64,000 nucleotides of DNA from Paenibacillaceae bacterium (lineage in GTDB: Bacteria; Bacillota; Bacilli; Paenibacillales; Paenibacillaceae): assembly GCA_004134985.1 (NCBI GenBank), contig REGQ01000002.1:275232-339231 (forward strand), written 5' to 3'. Under the pieces are notes generated by a model that saw only the letters and a program-made list of their open reading frames with translations, was not told the origin of the DNA and did no database searches. This document shows positions 55,188-63,926 of this stretch, piece after piece (position 1 is the stretch's first letter; every line of letters starts with the position of its first letter). The translations under genes were made by a program, and so were the position numbers.

Positions 55188-56348
55188 TTAACCGCTGACG
55201 AGTTCAGGTGCAGTCGCTGTTTTCGCTCGGCTTTCCCGTCGCAAGGCAGTGGCCGCTGCGGAGAGAGCAACACAGGATAGCAGCACGATCACGAGTGCGC
55301 CGGAAGCCTGCAATGCGCCAGGCCCACCCAATTGAACACTCATAATCCCTTGCACAGCATAGGTTGCAGGTAGAATCGTCCCGATCTGACTGTAAAATTG
55401 GTTCAGCATTTCACGCGGCACCATCGCGCCTGATGAAACAAGCTGCAATGACAGCATAATGATATTGAACATCATGCCGCTCATGCCGAAGGCGATTAAA
55501 AACATTTGCGAGAAGAACATGAAGGTTCCCAAAAATAATGCCTGAAATAGCCATAGGGAAAGGAAGCCTTGTTCAGCCTGTCCGCCAAGCAGCACTACCA
55601 GTGAAGAACCAAGCAGTGAAACACCAACTGCCGAGCAAAGGTTAATAACGGTTGCTGCGCCAAACCGTCGCCATTTGGAATGAAGCGAGGCCAGCATGCC
55701 GGAAGCTTGCTGCAAATTCATCCCCATAATCATCGCGCCGACATAGGAGGACAATACCATCATCATCGGCAGCATCTGATTGTTCATTCCGTCCACAGGG
55801 TGGATGGAAGTGGAAGCAGCCTCTACCTTGCCGGTGAGCCCAAGCGCGATATTCCCAGCTTCGTCGGCAGATGCTCCCGTCTGCGCCAGCACTGCTTGTA
55901 TGCCTTGAACTGTTGCTTGGCTGTTCACGGATTCGGTTACTTTGCCTGCCGCCCCTTGCATAATGCTCTTTACGCTTACCGGATTTGCCTCATTGTACGT
56001 ATATTGAATCTCTGCATGCGCGCCAGGGCTGCGCAATTGCTCGCTGAAGCCTGATGGAAATGCCATGACCATATGAGCCTTGTGCTCGTTCAATTGCTGC
56101 TGAGCTTGCTCCGCCGTCAGCGAAGTATCTATTTGAAATGGCAATACCGCTGCGATCTGTTGAATAATCGCCTGACTCGCCTCGCCATCCTCATTGACGA
56201 TGGCGATCCGCAGCCCTTCGGTGCGTTCATTCACCCCGTCATAGGCGGTCATCCAGATGACGCTGAAGATAATTTGGAACATTAAAGCCGTCACGATGCC
56301 AATAATGGTTTGCGGCTTTTTCAATAATGCCTGAATTGTGTGAAACAT
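55188..56348 (-). CDS. ABC-2-type / YhgE-Pip-like membrane permease
   Basis: 386 residues from MFHTIQALLKKPQTIIG (GGTGGAG about 8 bp before; an upstream ATG 11 codons earlier has none). One N-terminal membrane helix (IGIVTALMFQIIFSVIWMTA), an extracytoplasmic domain of about 160 residues (IAIVNEDGEASQAIIQQI, VMAFPSGFSEQL) and five or six C-terminal helices. This layout fits ABC-2/DUF3533 efflux permeases. No ATPase gene is adjacent, so it either pairs with a distant one or acts alone. Probably exports a toxic hydrophobic compound sensed by the TetR protein. Confidence 0.82.
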   Translation of the reverse strand: MFHTIQALLKKPQTIIGIVTALMFQIIFSVIWMTAYDGVNERTEGLRIAIVNEDGEASQAIIQQIAAVLPFQIDTSLTAEQAQQQLNEHKAHMVMAFPSGFSEQLRSPGAHAEIQYTYNEANPVSVKSIMQGAAGKVTESVNSQATVQGIQAVLAQTGASADEAGNIALGLTGKVEAASTSIHPVDGMNNQMLPMMMVLSSYVGAMIMGMNLQQASGMLASLHSKWRRFGAATVINLCSAVGVSLLGSSLVVLLGGQAEQGFLSLWLFQALFLGTFMFFSQMFLIAFGMSGMMFNIIMLSLQLVSSGAMVPREMLNQFYSQIGTILPATYAVQGIMSVQLGGPGALQASGALVIVLLSCVALSAAATALRRESRAKTATAPELVSG

Positions 56349-56373
56349 ATGCTCATCTCCACCTTTATCTCTA

Positions 56374-56410
56374 TTGAACAAACGTTTATTTTAATCAAAC
56401 GTTTGTTCAA
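56374..56410. promoter_or_regulatory. Double palindromic TetR operator
   Basis: TTGAACAAACGTTT (56374-56387) and AAACGTTTGTTCAA (56397-56410) are perfect inverted arms; each also contains the self-complementary AAACGTTT, their centres 17 bp apart. The site begins 25 bp upstream of the permease start. Confidence 0.8.
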
Positions 56411-56565
56411 ATATTAAATCGCAGCAATGAAAATGTCAATCTCTTTTTTGGGTACTAATCTTTTTTTATAACCCTAATTCATATTCACCCAAAAGTGGTA
56501 ATAGACTAATAACATCCGCTTTTTTCGGTCAAAAAGGCGGTTTCACTATTTTGGGAGGGAATCAT

Positions 56566-57015
56566 ATGCCGGAATTAATTGCAAGAGCATCATCTTACCA
56601 ACCGCTGATCGGCAACAAAATTTGGATGGGCAGTCTCGGCGATGTGCCGGCTTTAGTGGAGAAAGAGCACTGCGATGTCATCATCGACTTGCGAGCTGAG
56701 ATCATTCCGACCGGCAAGGAACATCCTGAGCATTACCTGCACTTTCCGTTGATCGATGGAGAAGAAACCCAAGAGGGTGTAATTAATGAAACCGTTGAAA
56801 CGATCGCTGCTTTGACAGAACATGGCCGCCGCGTAGCCTTTCACTGCGCATCAGGCAAAAGCCGGAGCGGCTGCATCGCAATCGGCCTGCTGATCCGCCT
56901 CGGGCAGGCCAGCACCGTCGAGAAAGCAGAGCAACTGCTGCTCGCCATTCGCCCGGAAACGGTCATTCACCCCAAACTAAAAACAGCGCTCCAACATTTA
57001 TATAGGCAAGCGTAA
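56566..57015 (+). CDS. Dual-specificity-type protein phosphatase
   Basis: 149 residues from the ATG at 56566 (GGGAGG 7 bp upstream). Cys-dependent phosphatase fold: general-acid region IDLRAEIIPTGKEHPEHYLH, then the P-loop AFHCASGKSRSGCIAIGLLI, with CX5R as C-A-S-G-K-S-R. The substrate is unknown; relatives dephosphorylate Tyr or Ser/Thr residues or nucleotides. A single gene with its own ribosome binding site; it converges on dnaI with a shared terminator. Confidence 0.88.
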   Translation: MPELIARASSYQPLIGNKIWMGSLGDVPALVEKEHCDVIIDLRAEIIPTGKEHPEHYLHFPLIDGEETQEGVINETVETIAALTEHGRRVAFHCASGKSRSGCIAIGLLIRLGQASTVEKAEQLLLAIRPETVIHPKLKTALQHLYRQA

Positions 57016-57087
57016 ACGGTCGCCCCTCAACTTGAGGGGGGACGATCGTCTCGCACGGAAATACAAGGCCGTTATCGTGAAACACCA

Positions 57088-57129
57088 AAAAAATAGGGAG
57101 CACGCAACGAGATGCGCTCCCTATTTTTT
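57088..57129. terminator. Bidirectional terminator overlapping the end of dnaI
   Basis: AAAAAATAGGGAG (57088-57100) and CTCCCTATTTTTT (57117-57129), with an inner CGC/GCG pair. The dnaI stop codon (57121-57123) lies within the stem. Confidence 0.85.
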
Positions 57130-58092
57130 ATTTTGCATCGCTCTGCCCCGCTTGTTCTCTCCGCTGACGATGATCACTTCCACAAACGGACGAATCCGGT
57201 CCATCAGCCGCTGCCCTTTGTGCAGTTCATCCCCATCTTTGTTCGTAAAGCTGAAGTGGCGCTCCAGCACATCAAGCGATTGATTGGACGTATAGAACGT
57301 CGGCTTGCGGTTCATCCGATAGTTCAGGATGGTTCCCATCACATGATCCCGTACCCATGGGTTCAAGTTTTCTGCTCCAATATCGTCAAATACGAGCAGA
57401 TCCGTTTCTTTCATCAATTCAACCGTTTCTTTCAATTTTTGCGGTTCCTGAAACATTGACTTCAAATCCTCAACAAACTCGGGAACGTACACGATTACGC
57501 CTGAATAACCTGCTTTGGCAAGTTCATGGAGCATATAACACATTAGAAATGTTTTGCCTGTTCCGAAGTTGCCCGCCAAGTACAAGCCGTTATTTTGCAG
57601 TCCTTCTTCCTTCGTCCGGTAAATATAAGACAACACCTGATTGGCCGCTTTCGCCCGCTCCAGGTCATTGGTCAATATTTCATCAGCCGAATACCCCCGC
57701 TGCAATGCCGTTTCATCGACATAAAAGCTCCGTACACGATTGCGAATTTGCTGTTCATGCTGACGGGCCAGCAGTTTCTTGCATGGCACTTTACGATCAT
57801 CGACTTGAACGGTGCCGGACTGTTCGTGACAGTTCAGCATCGTGTAGTGCCCTTCAAAATCATTCGGACATCGATCCAGTCCCGGACAATTGGAGCAGTT
57901 CTTGTATTCTGCCGTATACTGATATACTTTGTTCATATTAAGGCGTATCGCCTGCTCATCAAGCTCCGGATGCTTGCTGCGCAACTGCACGATCAGAGGG
58001 TTAGCGAGCAATTCACTCACCCGTTCCTGCGCCCGCACAGCCATCTCAGAGCCTTTCGGCCACTGTTTGAGCATTTTCCCCAGTGATTCCAT
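57121..58092 (-). CDS. dnaI: Primosomal helicase loader DnaI
   Basis: 323 residues from MESLGKMLKQWPKGSE (GGGGGAAG 5-6 bp before; the longer frame starts inside dnaB). N-terminal helicase-binding domain with a zinc site C-X2-C-X4-C around NCSNCPGLDRCPNDFEGH, and an AAA+ domain with Walker A AGNFGTGKTFLM and Walker B LLVFDDIGAE. It loads the replicative helicase DnaC at the origin and at restart sites together with DnaB and DnaD. Starts 13 bp after the dnaB stop. Confidence 0.96.
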   Translation of the reverse strand: MESLGKMLKQWPKGSEMAVRAQERVSELLANPLIVQLRSKHPELDEQAIRLNMNKVYQYTAEYKNCSNCPGLDRCPNDFEGHYTMLNCHEQSGTVQVDDRKVPCKKLLARQHEQQIRNRVRSFYVDETALQRGYSADEILTNDLERAKAANQVLSYIYRTKEEGLQNNGLYLAGNFGTGKTFLMCYMLHELAKAGYSGVIVYVPEFVEDLKSMFQEPQKLKETVELMKETDLLVFDDIGAENLNPWVRDHVMGTILNYRMNRKPTFYTSNQSLDVLERHFSFTNKDGDELHKGQRLMDRIRPFVEVIIVSGENKRGRAMQNKK

Positions 58093-58105
58093 TCCTGCTT
58101 CCCCC

Positions 58106-59623
58106 TTACTTCTGTCCATCTAGTTTGCGGGCCAGCTTACGCATTTCCTCAAGCTCCTCGGCCGTAATTGCCGGACCGGCAGGAACCTCCTGAATGATGG
58201 GCAAGTCCGGCTTGCGTCTGATGCCGCGCGCTCCTGACAATCCGCTGCGACCGCCCCCGCTGCTGGCCGCCGCACTCTTGCGGCGTTCTTTGGTCTCTTC
58301 GACCTTGCCTTGCGCGCGCACATAACGAACAGCCTGTTCAAATGTATTGACCTGCTTCACGAGCATATTCGAGGCTACCGCATCAATAAATGTTTTATTA
58401 ACCCGCGCATCCTCCCGAGCACCAAGCACATAGTGAATTAAAACATTAATCACTGCACCAGGCAGCCGGTAATTGAGATCAATGCGCTCAAATACCCGTT
58501 CAAGCCAGTCTGGAACCGCACCAGGGAAAAACCGCTGCAAAAAGCGTGTATGCGGCTCATTGCGCATCAACCAGTTATACTGCGCAATATCGCAGCGGCC
58601 CGCCAATTGGCCGGGCACTTCCAGTTGGTCCTCCGGCTGCACTGCAAATTCCTCCGGTCCTGCCCCTTCGCTGGTTTGCCCGCTCGCAGCAGCGGACGCA
58701 GCCCCGGTCTTGGCCAGCACACGCTGACGCTCTCCCTCGCGCTTGCGTTCCTGCCGATAGATCTGGTTGGCTCGCAACCCCAGTTCCTCTTCCAGCAGCT
58801 CGCCGTTCCCGGTAAAAATACCATCCTCATCAAGCAATCGACACAAATCGACAACGCCTAAAGAGTATTTATAAGCGATATAATTCAGGACAGCCATCCG
58901 CTGTTCGTTGCCCCTCAGCTTTTCGACAAAAGGACGATTCGCCGAGTGACGCGGAAAACGCAAAATTATTTCGCCATACTGAATGCCGGCTGTTTCGGGA
59001 ACTGTCACCTGCTCTGGCATGCGGGACGGCGCTACCTCGCTTAAAGCCTGTTCCAGCTCATTGTCAACAGCTTGTACATTCAACTGAAAAAGCTCATAAA
59101 ATGGGATCGAAATATTTTCCTTAAACAGTTCCGCATGGGCAAGCTCGTCAGGCTCGCGCGCCACAAACGTTTCACGCAGAGCGATGACCGCGAATTTGCC
59201 GACTTTGTCGCGGAGGTACATCGTCAGATGCTGATTTCTAAAAAACTCTTCCGCTTGCAGCGGCGCTGTCAGTTCATATTCATAGATGAAATCCTCCCCA
59301 TCTGGGAGCAGCAGCCTGGAGGTCTGCAGGAGACCGACCGCTTCCAGACGTGAAGCCTGATCTGCAAGCTGCCGGCGGCCGCTGTCATTCATATCCAGCC
59401 CCAGGCCAAGAAACAGCTTGCGCTGCGGCTCCAAAGCCGAATAGCCGACAAAATCGCTCAGCACATGATGATACAGCAGTTGGTAAAGACCTACCGCCGC
59501 CGCGCCCACCATCGGCTGATAAATAAGCTGTAATATTTTACTGTCCATCGTACTTAAAGAAAAATCACGGTATATGTAGAAACGATGATGCTCCGTAAAT
59601 TGATGCACATTGTCGATACGCAT
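58106..59623 (-). CDS. dnaB: Replication initiation / membrane attachment protein DnaB (Firmicute type)
   Basis: 505 residues, beginning MRIDNVHQFTEHHRFYIYRD. The N-terminal winged-helix domain (about 20-150, STMDSKILQLIYQPMVGAAA) and the DnaD-like domain (about 360-450, ending in FEQAVRYVRAQGK) frame a low-complexity Ala/Ser/Gly-rich linker around residues 300-340. A basic, Gly/Ser-rich segment follows the DnaD domain. This is the helicase co-loader, not the DnaB helicase of E. coli. nrdR, often upstream in Bacillus, is not seen here. Confidence 0.93.
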   Translation of the reverse strand: MRIDNVHQFTEHHRFYIYRDFSLSTMDSKILQLIYQPMVGAAAVGLYQLLYHHVLSDFVGYSALEPQRKLFLGLGLDMNDSGRRQLADQASRLEAVGLLQTSRLLLPDGEDFIYEYELTAPLQAEEFFRNQHLTMYLRDKVGKFAVIALRETFVAREPDELAHAELFKENISIPFYELFQLNVQAVDNELEQALSEVAPSRMPEQVTVPETAGIQYGEIILRFPRHSANRPFVEKLRGNEQRMAVLNYIAYKYSLGVVDLCRLLDEDGIFTGNGELLEEELGLRANQIYRQERKREGERQRVLAKTGAASAAASGQTSEGAGPEEFAVQPEDQLEVPGQLAGRCDIAQYNWLMRNEPHTRFLQRFFPGAVPDWLERVFERIDLNYRLPGAVINVLIHYVLGAREDARVNKTFIDAVASNMLVKQVNTFEQAVRYVRAQGKVEETKERRKSAAASSGGGRSGLSGARGIRRKPDLPIIQEVPAGPAITAEELEEMRKLARKLDGQK

Positions 59624-59750
59624 TGATACTACCCCATCTACGCTTTATTAAGAATAACCATTTTTAATACTTCCTATTATTTTAACATATTTCTAGTTGC
59701 TATTGTGATCAACATTGCCAAACAAACATACGGCCGCTTCATGTCTAAAC

Positions 59751-59774
59751 AAAAAATCCTCCTGGTCGGAGGAT
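59751..59774 (-). terminator. Rho-independent terminator of yuiB
   Basis: Minus strand ATCCTCC-GACCA-GGAGGAT followed by six T (59751-59756). Confidence 0.8.
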
Positions 59775-59865
59775 CGTAAAAAATAGATGCAACATCATCT
59801 TTGTATTCGTACAGCGACAACTCATCGCATAACGTTTGTTTCGTCGTGCAAACAATCTAGTGCTG

Positions 59866-60153
59866 CTAGTACATTTTGTAACCTGCCTGCCGCAACGCCT
59901 TAATAGCATAGCCGCTCACAAAAGCGCCGATCAAGGCCGTGATGGCCGGAATAACATCGACAAACGTGTACGCTTTGAAATTGCCGACGAACGACAGCGC
60001 ATTGTCCCAAGTGTAATAGATGCCGAGCGGCAGCAACACAATCAGGAACAAATAAATCGGAAACCAGGTCGTTTTCATTAACATATTCAATATAAAGCCG
60101 ATGCCAAACATCATTACAAAAAACAGCATGGCAGCGATCAGCATTTGCAGCAT
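59866..60153 (-). CDS. yuiB: YuiB-like membrane protein
   Basis: 95 residues from the ATG at 60151-60153, where GAGGGGG is 7-8 bp upstream; an ATG two codons earlier is too close. Three membrane helices (IAAMLFFVMMFGIGFILNML, PIYLFLIVLLPLGIYY, IPAITALIGAFVSGYAI). It matches the YuiB family, which in Bacillus lies near NADH dehydrogenase and ferredoxin-reductase genes, as it does here (ndh and yumC are 1-3 kb away). Function unknown. Confidence 0.82.
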   Translation of the reverse strand: MLQMLIAAMLFFVMMFGIGFILNMLMKTTWFPIYLFLIVLLPLGIYYTWDNALSFVGNFKAYTFVDVIPAITALIGAFVSGYAIKALRQAGYKMY

Positions 60154-60338
60154 TGCCATTCCCCCTCAGAGTTCTAGATAACAGTGTATAAAATAGGGAA
60201 GTGGAAGTCAATTTCATTCTTGGTTTTGTCACAACTCCGCCATTTGCTCTAGCTCTGACAAGTAAGATACAATGATGTTGATACGATGGACAACGATTGT
60301 GATTCTCAATTGTCCAGTTCGGAGAAGGAGATGATTCG

Positions 60339-61085
60339 ATGAGTGAAGTGGCATTGACACTGGAGGGTTGGTACGCACTCCATGATTTTCGCACCATTGA
60401 TTGGAAAGCGTGGAAAGCGGCAAGCGAGCAAGAGCGCGCGCAAGCGCTGGACGAATTCCAGTCTTTGATCGGCGAGTGGGCTGCGCTTGAACAGAATAAG
60501 GAAGCGAGCACTGCGGTATACAGCATTATTGGCCAGAAAGCCGATTTTGTCCTCATGCATTTGCGGGAGACACTGGAGGATATCCAGGAACTCGAAACCG
60601 CTTTTAATAAAACACAGTTTGCCCGGTTTACGATCCCAAGCTATTCGTATGTGAGCGTTGTTGAACTCAGCAATTACGTGAACCAGCCTGGCGTCAATCC
60701 GTTGGAAAACCCCGACATCATTGCCCGGCTCAAACCTGTTCTGCCAAAAGCAAAACATATTTGCTTCTACCCGATGAATAAACGCCGGGAAGGCAATGAC
60801 AACTGGTACATGCTCAGCATGGATGAGCGGCGCACGCTGATGCGCAGCCACGGGATGATTGGCCGCACCTATGCCGGCAAGGTGAAACAAATTATTTCCG
60901 GATCCGTTGGATTTGACAATTGGGAATGGGGCGTCACCCTCTTCGCCGATGATCCGCTTCAATTCAAAAAACTCGTTTATGAAATGCGGTTCGATGAAGT
61001 TAGCGCACGTTACGGCGAATTCGGCGAGTTCTACGTCGGCAATCTGCTTGATGCGGATAAAGCTGCCGCACTGCTTCGCGTGTAA
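60339..61085 (+). CDS. hemQ: Coproheme decarboxylase (HemQ/ChdC)
   Basis: 248 residues of the chlorite-dismutase superfamily. The catalytic Tyr is in [17 protein letters not shown], the proximal heme His is in [15 protein letters not shown] or the neighbouring helix, and [19 protein letters not shown] closes the site. It converts coproheme III to heme b with peroxide, the last step of the Gram-positive heme pathway. Start ATG has AGAAGGAG 7-8 bp before it. No other hem genes are adjacent. Also written chdC. Confidence 0.95.
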   Translation: MSEVALTLEGWYALHDFRTIDWKAWKAASEQERAQALDEFQSLIGEWAALEQNKEASTAVYSIIGQKADFVLMHLRETLEDIQELETAFNKTQFARFTIPSYSYVSVVELSNYVNQPGVNPLENPDIIARLKPVLPKAKHICFYPMNKRREGNDNWYMLSMDERRTLMRSHGMIGRTYAGKVKQIISGSVGFDNWEWGVTLFADDPLQFKKLVYEMRFDEVSARYGEFGEFYVGNLLDADKAAALLRV

Positions 61086-61089
61086 TAGT

Positions 61090-61129
61090 AAAACCGGGAA
61101 AGCTGACAATCAGCCCTCCCGGTTTTTTT
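61090..61129. terminator. Bidirectional terminator after hemQ
   Basis: AAACCGGG (from 61090) and CCCGGTTT plus T-run (to 61129), with inner GCTGA/TCAGC pairing. The stop codon of the minus-strand small gene (61110-61112) lies inside it. Confidence 0.85.
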
Positions 61130-61349
61130 CTTCCAGATACTCTTTGGTGGCGCGATCCCGCTCGCGTCCTTTATCCTTCAGCCGCTCGATAGCCGGCTGG
61201 ATCAATAAGTCTACTTCTTTTTGCACCGTGTAGGCAAGGTCATACCGCTGGCTTGTTTCCAGGAATGATCCCACCTCCATTAAAGCGTTGTAGCGGTCCA
61301 ATTCATCCCTCGTCAACAATCCCCGCACTTGCACGCTGCAGTGTCGCAT
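61110..61349 (-). CDS. Uncharacterised small protein coupled to ndh
   Basis: 79 residues, charged and largely helical (LLTRDELDRYNALMEVGSF, then VDLLIQPAIERLKDKGRER). Its ATG shares one base with the ndh stop (TAATG), so translation is probably coupled; there is no strong independent ribosome binding site. The C-terminal codons and stop form part of the terminator. No family recognised. Coupling to ndh suggests a companion to the NADH dehydrogenase, which is inference only. Confidence 0.65.
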   Translation of the reverse strand: MRHCSVQVRGLLTRDELDRYNALMEVGSFLETSQRYDLAYTVQKEVDLLIQPAIERLKDKGRERDRATKEYLEEKNREG

Positions 61350-62542
61350 TACAGGAATTTCCCTTTGCGGATGACAAGCGGAATACCGCCGATAATGTAC
61401 AGATAGCGGATATCAATCATTTTTTTCAGCCATGCAGCTACACGGCCTTTGTATTTTTTGCCGAACGCCAAGCCGATCGCTTCATTTTTGCCGAGCGAAG
61501 CCACGGTCCCTTTGTTTTTGAAATCAAACGTTTTGAGCGGTTGATTGCGAATGGAAGCAACCAGATTATGCGCGCAAGTAACCCCCTGCTGCATCGCGAT
61601 TTGCGCAGTTGGCGGGAACGGACGGCCCTGATCGTTAAACATCAGCGAGTTGTCGCCAACAACATAAATATTTTCATGCCCTGGAATACGCAAATTTTCA
61701 TCGACCTTCACACGGCCGCGCATCGTTTCGAAACCTGCCTCGTCGATCAGACGGTTGCCGCGGATGCCACCTGTCCAGATGACAGTCTGCGAACGAATTT
61801 CTTCGCCTTCGCCAACAACCACACCATTGGGCGAGCACTCTTTAATTGCTGTTCCAATGAGGAATGTAACACCTTTCTTGGACAAAATGTCCATCGCATA
61901 TTCCACAAGTTCAGGATCAAACCCAGGCAGCGCCGTTGGAGCAGCCTCGATGTTGTACAGCTTGACAATCGCAGGGTCCACATCAAATTGCTTGCACAAC
62001 TCAGGGATGCGGTCTGACAATTCTCCGACAAACTCGATTCCGGTAAAGCCTGCGCCGCCAACAATAAAAGTCAAATAATCGGTGCGGTGCGGCTCGCGTT
62101 TGAAACGCGCAAACTGATATTCAATATGCTCCCGAATCAAGCGGACGGAGTTGATGCTGCGAATGTTCATCGCATGCTCGCCAAGACCTGGAATGCCGAA
62201 CGTTTCCGGTTCGCCGCCGACGCCGATCACGAGGAAGTCGTAGGACAGTGTGCCATCTTCCAAAATCACTTTTTTATCCTGAGGACGGATTTGAACAACC
62301 GTTGATTTTACAAAATCAATTTTAAATTCATCGATCAGTTTAGAAATGCTTACACGCGCATTCTCCGGGTTGTCTGTTCCGGCAGCGGGCATATGCAGGT
62401 GAGTTGTAATATAGTGATAGTCATGCTTATTTACCAAAGTGACATCAGCTTCATTGTAATTCAATTCTTTTTGCAGGCGCAGCGCTGTAAGAATGCCGCC
62501 ATAGCCCGCTCCCAGAATAACAATTTTAGGTATGTTGCTCAT
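61349..62542 (-). CDS. ndh: Type II NADH dehydrogenase (NDH-2)
   Basis: 397 residues from MSNIPKIVILGAGYGGILTA (GGAAGGGA 7 bp upstream; the longer frame adds eight residues without a site). Two dinucleotide folds: FAD-binding GAGYGGILTALRLQ at the N-terminus and NADH-binding FIVGGAGFTGIEFVGEL near residue 165; AQIAMQQG and the membrane-anchoring basic C-terminus (RVAAWLKKMIDIRYLYIIGG) are as in Ndh. Monotopic enzyme feeding electrons from NADH to menaquinone without proton pumping. A Rex-like box lies 43 bp upstream of the start. Confidence 0.93.
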   Translation of the reverse strand: MSNIPKIVILGAGYGGILTALRLQKELNYNEADVTLVNKHDYHYITTHLHMPAAGTDNPENARVSISKLIDEFKIDFVKSTVVQIRPQDKKVILEDGTLSYDFLVIGVGGEPETFGIPGLGEHAMNIRSINSVRLIREHIEYQFARFKREPHRTDYLTFIVGGAGFTGIEFVGELSDRIPELCKQFDVDPAIVKLYNIEAAPTALPGFDPELVEYAMDILSKKGVTFLIGTAIKECSPNGVVVGEGEEIRSQTVIWTGGIRGNRLIDEAGFETMRGRVKVDENLRIPGHENIYVVGDNSLMFNDQGRPFPPTAQIAMQQGVTCAHNLVASIRNQPLKTFDFKNKGTVASLGKNEAIGLAFGKKYKGRVAAWLKKMIDIRYLYIIGGIPLVIRKGKFL

Positions 62543-62584
62543 TACTGAATCCCTTCCATTCCTCATTTATCTTTGCGAACTACA

Positions 62585-62602
62585 TTGTGAAAAATTACAC
62601 AA
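62585..62602. promoter_or_regulatory. Rex-like operator of ndh
   Basis: TTGTGAAAAATTACACAA agrees with the Rex consensus TTGTGAN6TCACAA at 11 of 12 fixed positions. It sits just downstream of the predicted ndh transcription start. Rex senses the NADH/NAD+ ratio and controls ndh in B. subtilis. Confidence 0.75.
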
Positions 62603-62610
62603 AGTTGGTT

Positions 62611-62639
62611 ATTATCCGTCTAATTTACGTATCGTTGAA
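62611..62639 (-). promoter_or_regulatory. Putative ndh promoter
   Basis: Minus strand TTCAAC (62634-62639), 17 bp, GATAAT (62611-62616). Confidence 0.55.
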
Positions 62640-62791
62640 GCTTACATCTGAAATAATAGCGACTTTTCGACAAAAGTTCAAGGGCAAAATGTACGAAAAA
62701 CTTTAGAACAACATACAAAATTTTTATTTCCTTCTATTTCGTCTTATGCTTATAATGGAAGCTGTAGTGATTCTTACGGAGGTGCCAAATT

Positions 62792-63793
62792 GTGAACAAC
62801 CAAGAAACACATTCTACAGATGTAGATATTATTATTATTGGCGGCGGTCCGGCAGGCATGTTCGCTGCTTTCTACGGCGGTATGCGTCAGGCTTCTGTCA
62901 AAATTATTGAAAGCATGCCACAGCTCGGTGGACAATTGGCCGCATTGTACCCAGAGAAATATATTTATGATGTCGCCGGATTCCCAAAAGTAACCGCGCA
63001 GGATCTCGTCAATCAGCTCAAGCAGCAGATGGATCATTTTGACCAGGAAATTTGTCTGGAAGAAAAGGTTCTTGAGGTAATCAAAAAGGATGAGCGGCAT
63101 TTCGAGGTGCGGACAGATAAAAAGGTCCATACCGCCAAGGCGGTAATCATTACAGCTGGTGTTGGCGCGTTTGAGCCCCGCAGACTCGATCTGCCTGAAG
63201 CCGCTCGTTTCGAAAAAACAAATCTTCATTACTTTGTAAGCGACTTGTACCAATTTAAGGACAAAAACGTCCTGATTAGCGGCGGCGGCGATTCAGCTGT
63301 TGACTGGTCGCTCATGTTGGAGCCGATTGCGAAAAGCGTCACGTTAATTCACCGCCGGGATAAATTCCGCGCTCATGAGCACAGTGTTGAAAACTTGGCC
63401 AAATCTAGCGTCAACGTGCTTACGCCTAAAGAAATCACCTCATTGCACGGGGATGACAAAATTCAGGTAGCTACGCTGCAGGATGTCAAAACCAAAGAGG
63501 TTGTAACTTTGGATGTGGATGCTGTTATTGTTAATTTCGGCTTCGTCTCATCCCTTGGACCTATTGCAGAATGGGGAATTGAAATCCAGGGCGGTTCAAT
63601 CGTTGTTGATTCCCGGATGGAAACCAATATTCCCGGACTGTTCGCTGCCGGAGATATTACCACCTATCCAGGCAAGCTCAAGTTGATCGCCGTCGGGTTC
63701 GGTGAAGCGCCAACGGCTATCAATAATGCCAAAGTCTATTTTGATCCAACTGCCAAACTGTCGCCAGGTCACAGCAGCAACATGAAACTTTAG
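62792..63793 (+). CDS. yumC: Ferredoxin--NADP+ reductase, thioredoxin-reductase-like (YumC type)
   Basis: 333 residues from a GTG at 62792 with GGAGGTG 7 bp upstream. FAD fold [20 protein letters not shown] at the N-terminus, NADPH fold [17 protein letters not shown] near residue 160, and a C-terminal FAD contact [20 protein letters not shown]. It lacks the CxxC of thioredoxin reductase, as expected for YumC-type enzymes that reduce ferredoxin or flavodoxin. Divergent from ndh; a TATAAT lies at about 62750-62755. Followed by hairpins at 63819-63869 and a terminator at 63877-63926. Confidence 0.95.
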   Translation: MNNQETHSTDVDIIIIGGGPAGMFAAFYGGMRQASVKIIESMPQLGGQLAALYPEKYIYDVAGFPKVTAQDLVNQLKQQMDHFDQEICLEEKVLEVIKKDERHFEVRTDKKVHTAKAVIITAGVGAFEPRRLDLPEAARFEKTNLHYFVSDLYQFKDKNVLISGGGDSAVDWSLMLEPIAKSVTLIHRRDKFRAHEHSVENLAKSSVNVLTPKEITSLHGDDKIQVATLQDVKTKEVVTLDVDAVIVNFGFVSSLGPIAEWGIEIQGGSIVVDSRMETNIPGLFAAGDITTYPGKLKLIAVGFGEAPTAINNAKVYFDPTAKLSPGHSSNMKL

Positions 63794-63818
63794 CAGCCAG
63801 CAATATATTTATAAAAAA

Positions 63819-63869
63819 AACCGGTAAGATGGATTTCCCGGCCTGTAAGGGGGGAAATCACTGCCGGTT
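63819..63869. other. Nested hairpin after yumC
   Basis: AACCGG (63819-63824) with CCGGTT (63864-63869) encloses ATTTCCC (63833-63839) with GGGAAAT (63852-63858). It lies between yumC and its terminator; possible mRNA-stabilising element or the distal part of a leader for a gene beyond the window. Confidence 0.5.
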
Positions 63870-63876
63870 ACGCAAT

Positions 63877-63926
63877 AAAGGGCATCCTCAGGGCCAGGTC
63901 TTTCGACTTGCAGGATGCCCTTTCTT
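63877..63926 (+). terminator. Rho-independent terminator of yumC
   Basis: AAAGGGCATCCT (63877-63888) and AGGATGCCCTTT (63912-63923) followed by CTT; the loop contains a small GTC-TTTC-GAC hairpin. The last 70 bp of the window show no feature. Confidence 0.8.

Noticed and set aside
36-60000. Many long frames antisense to genes such as fumC, glnA, prkA, sdhA and metA
   Set aside because: They mirror the codon structure of well-recognised genes on the other strand and show no ribosome binding sites or known domains.
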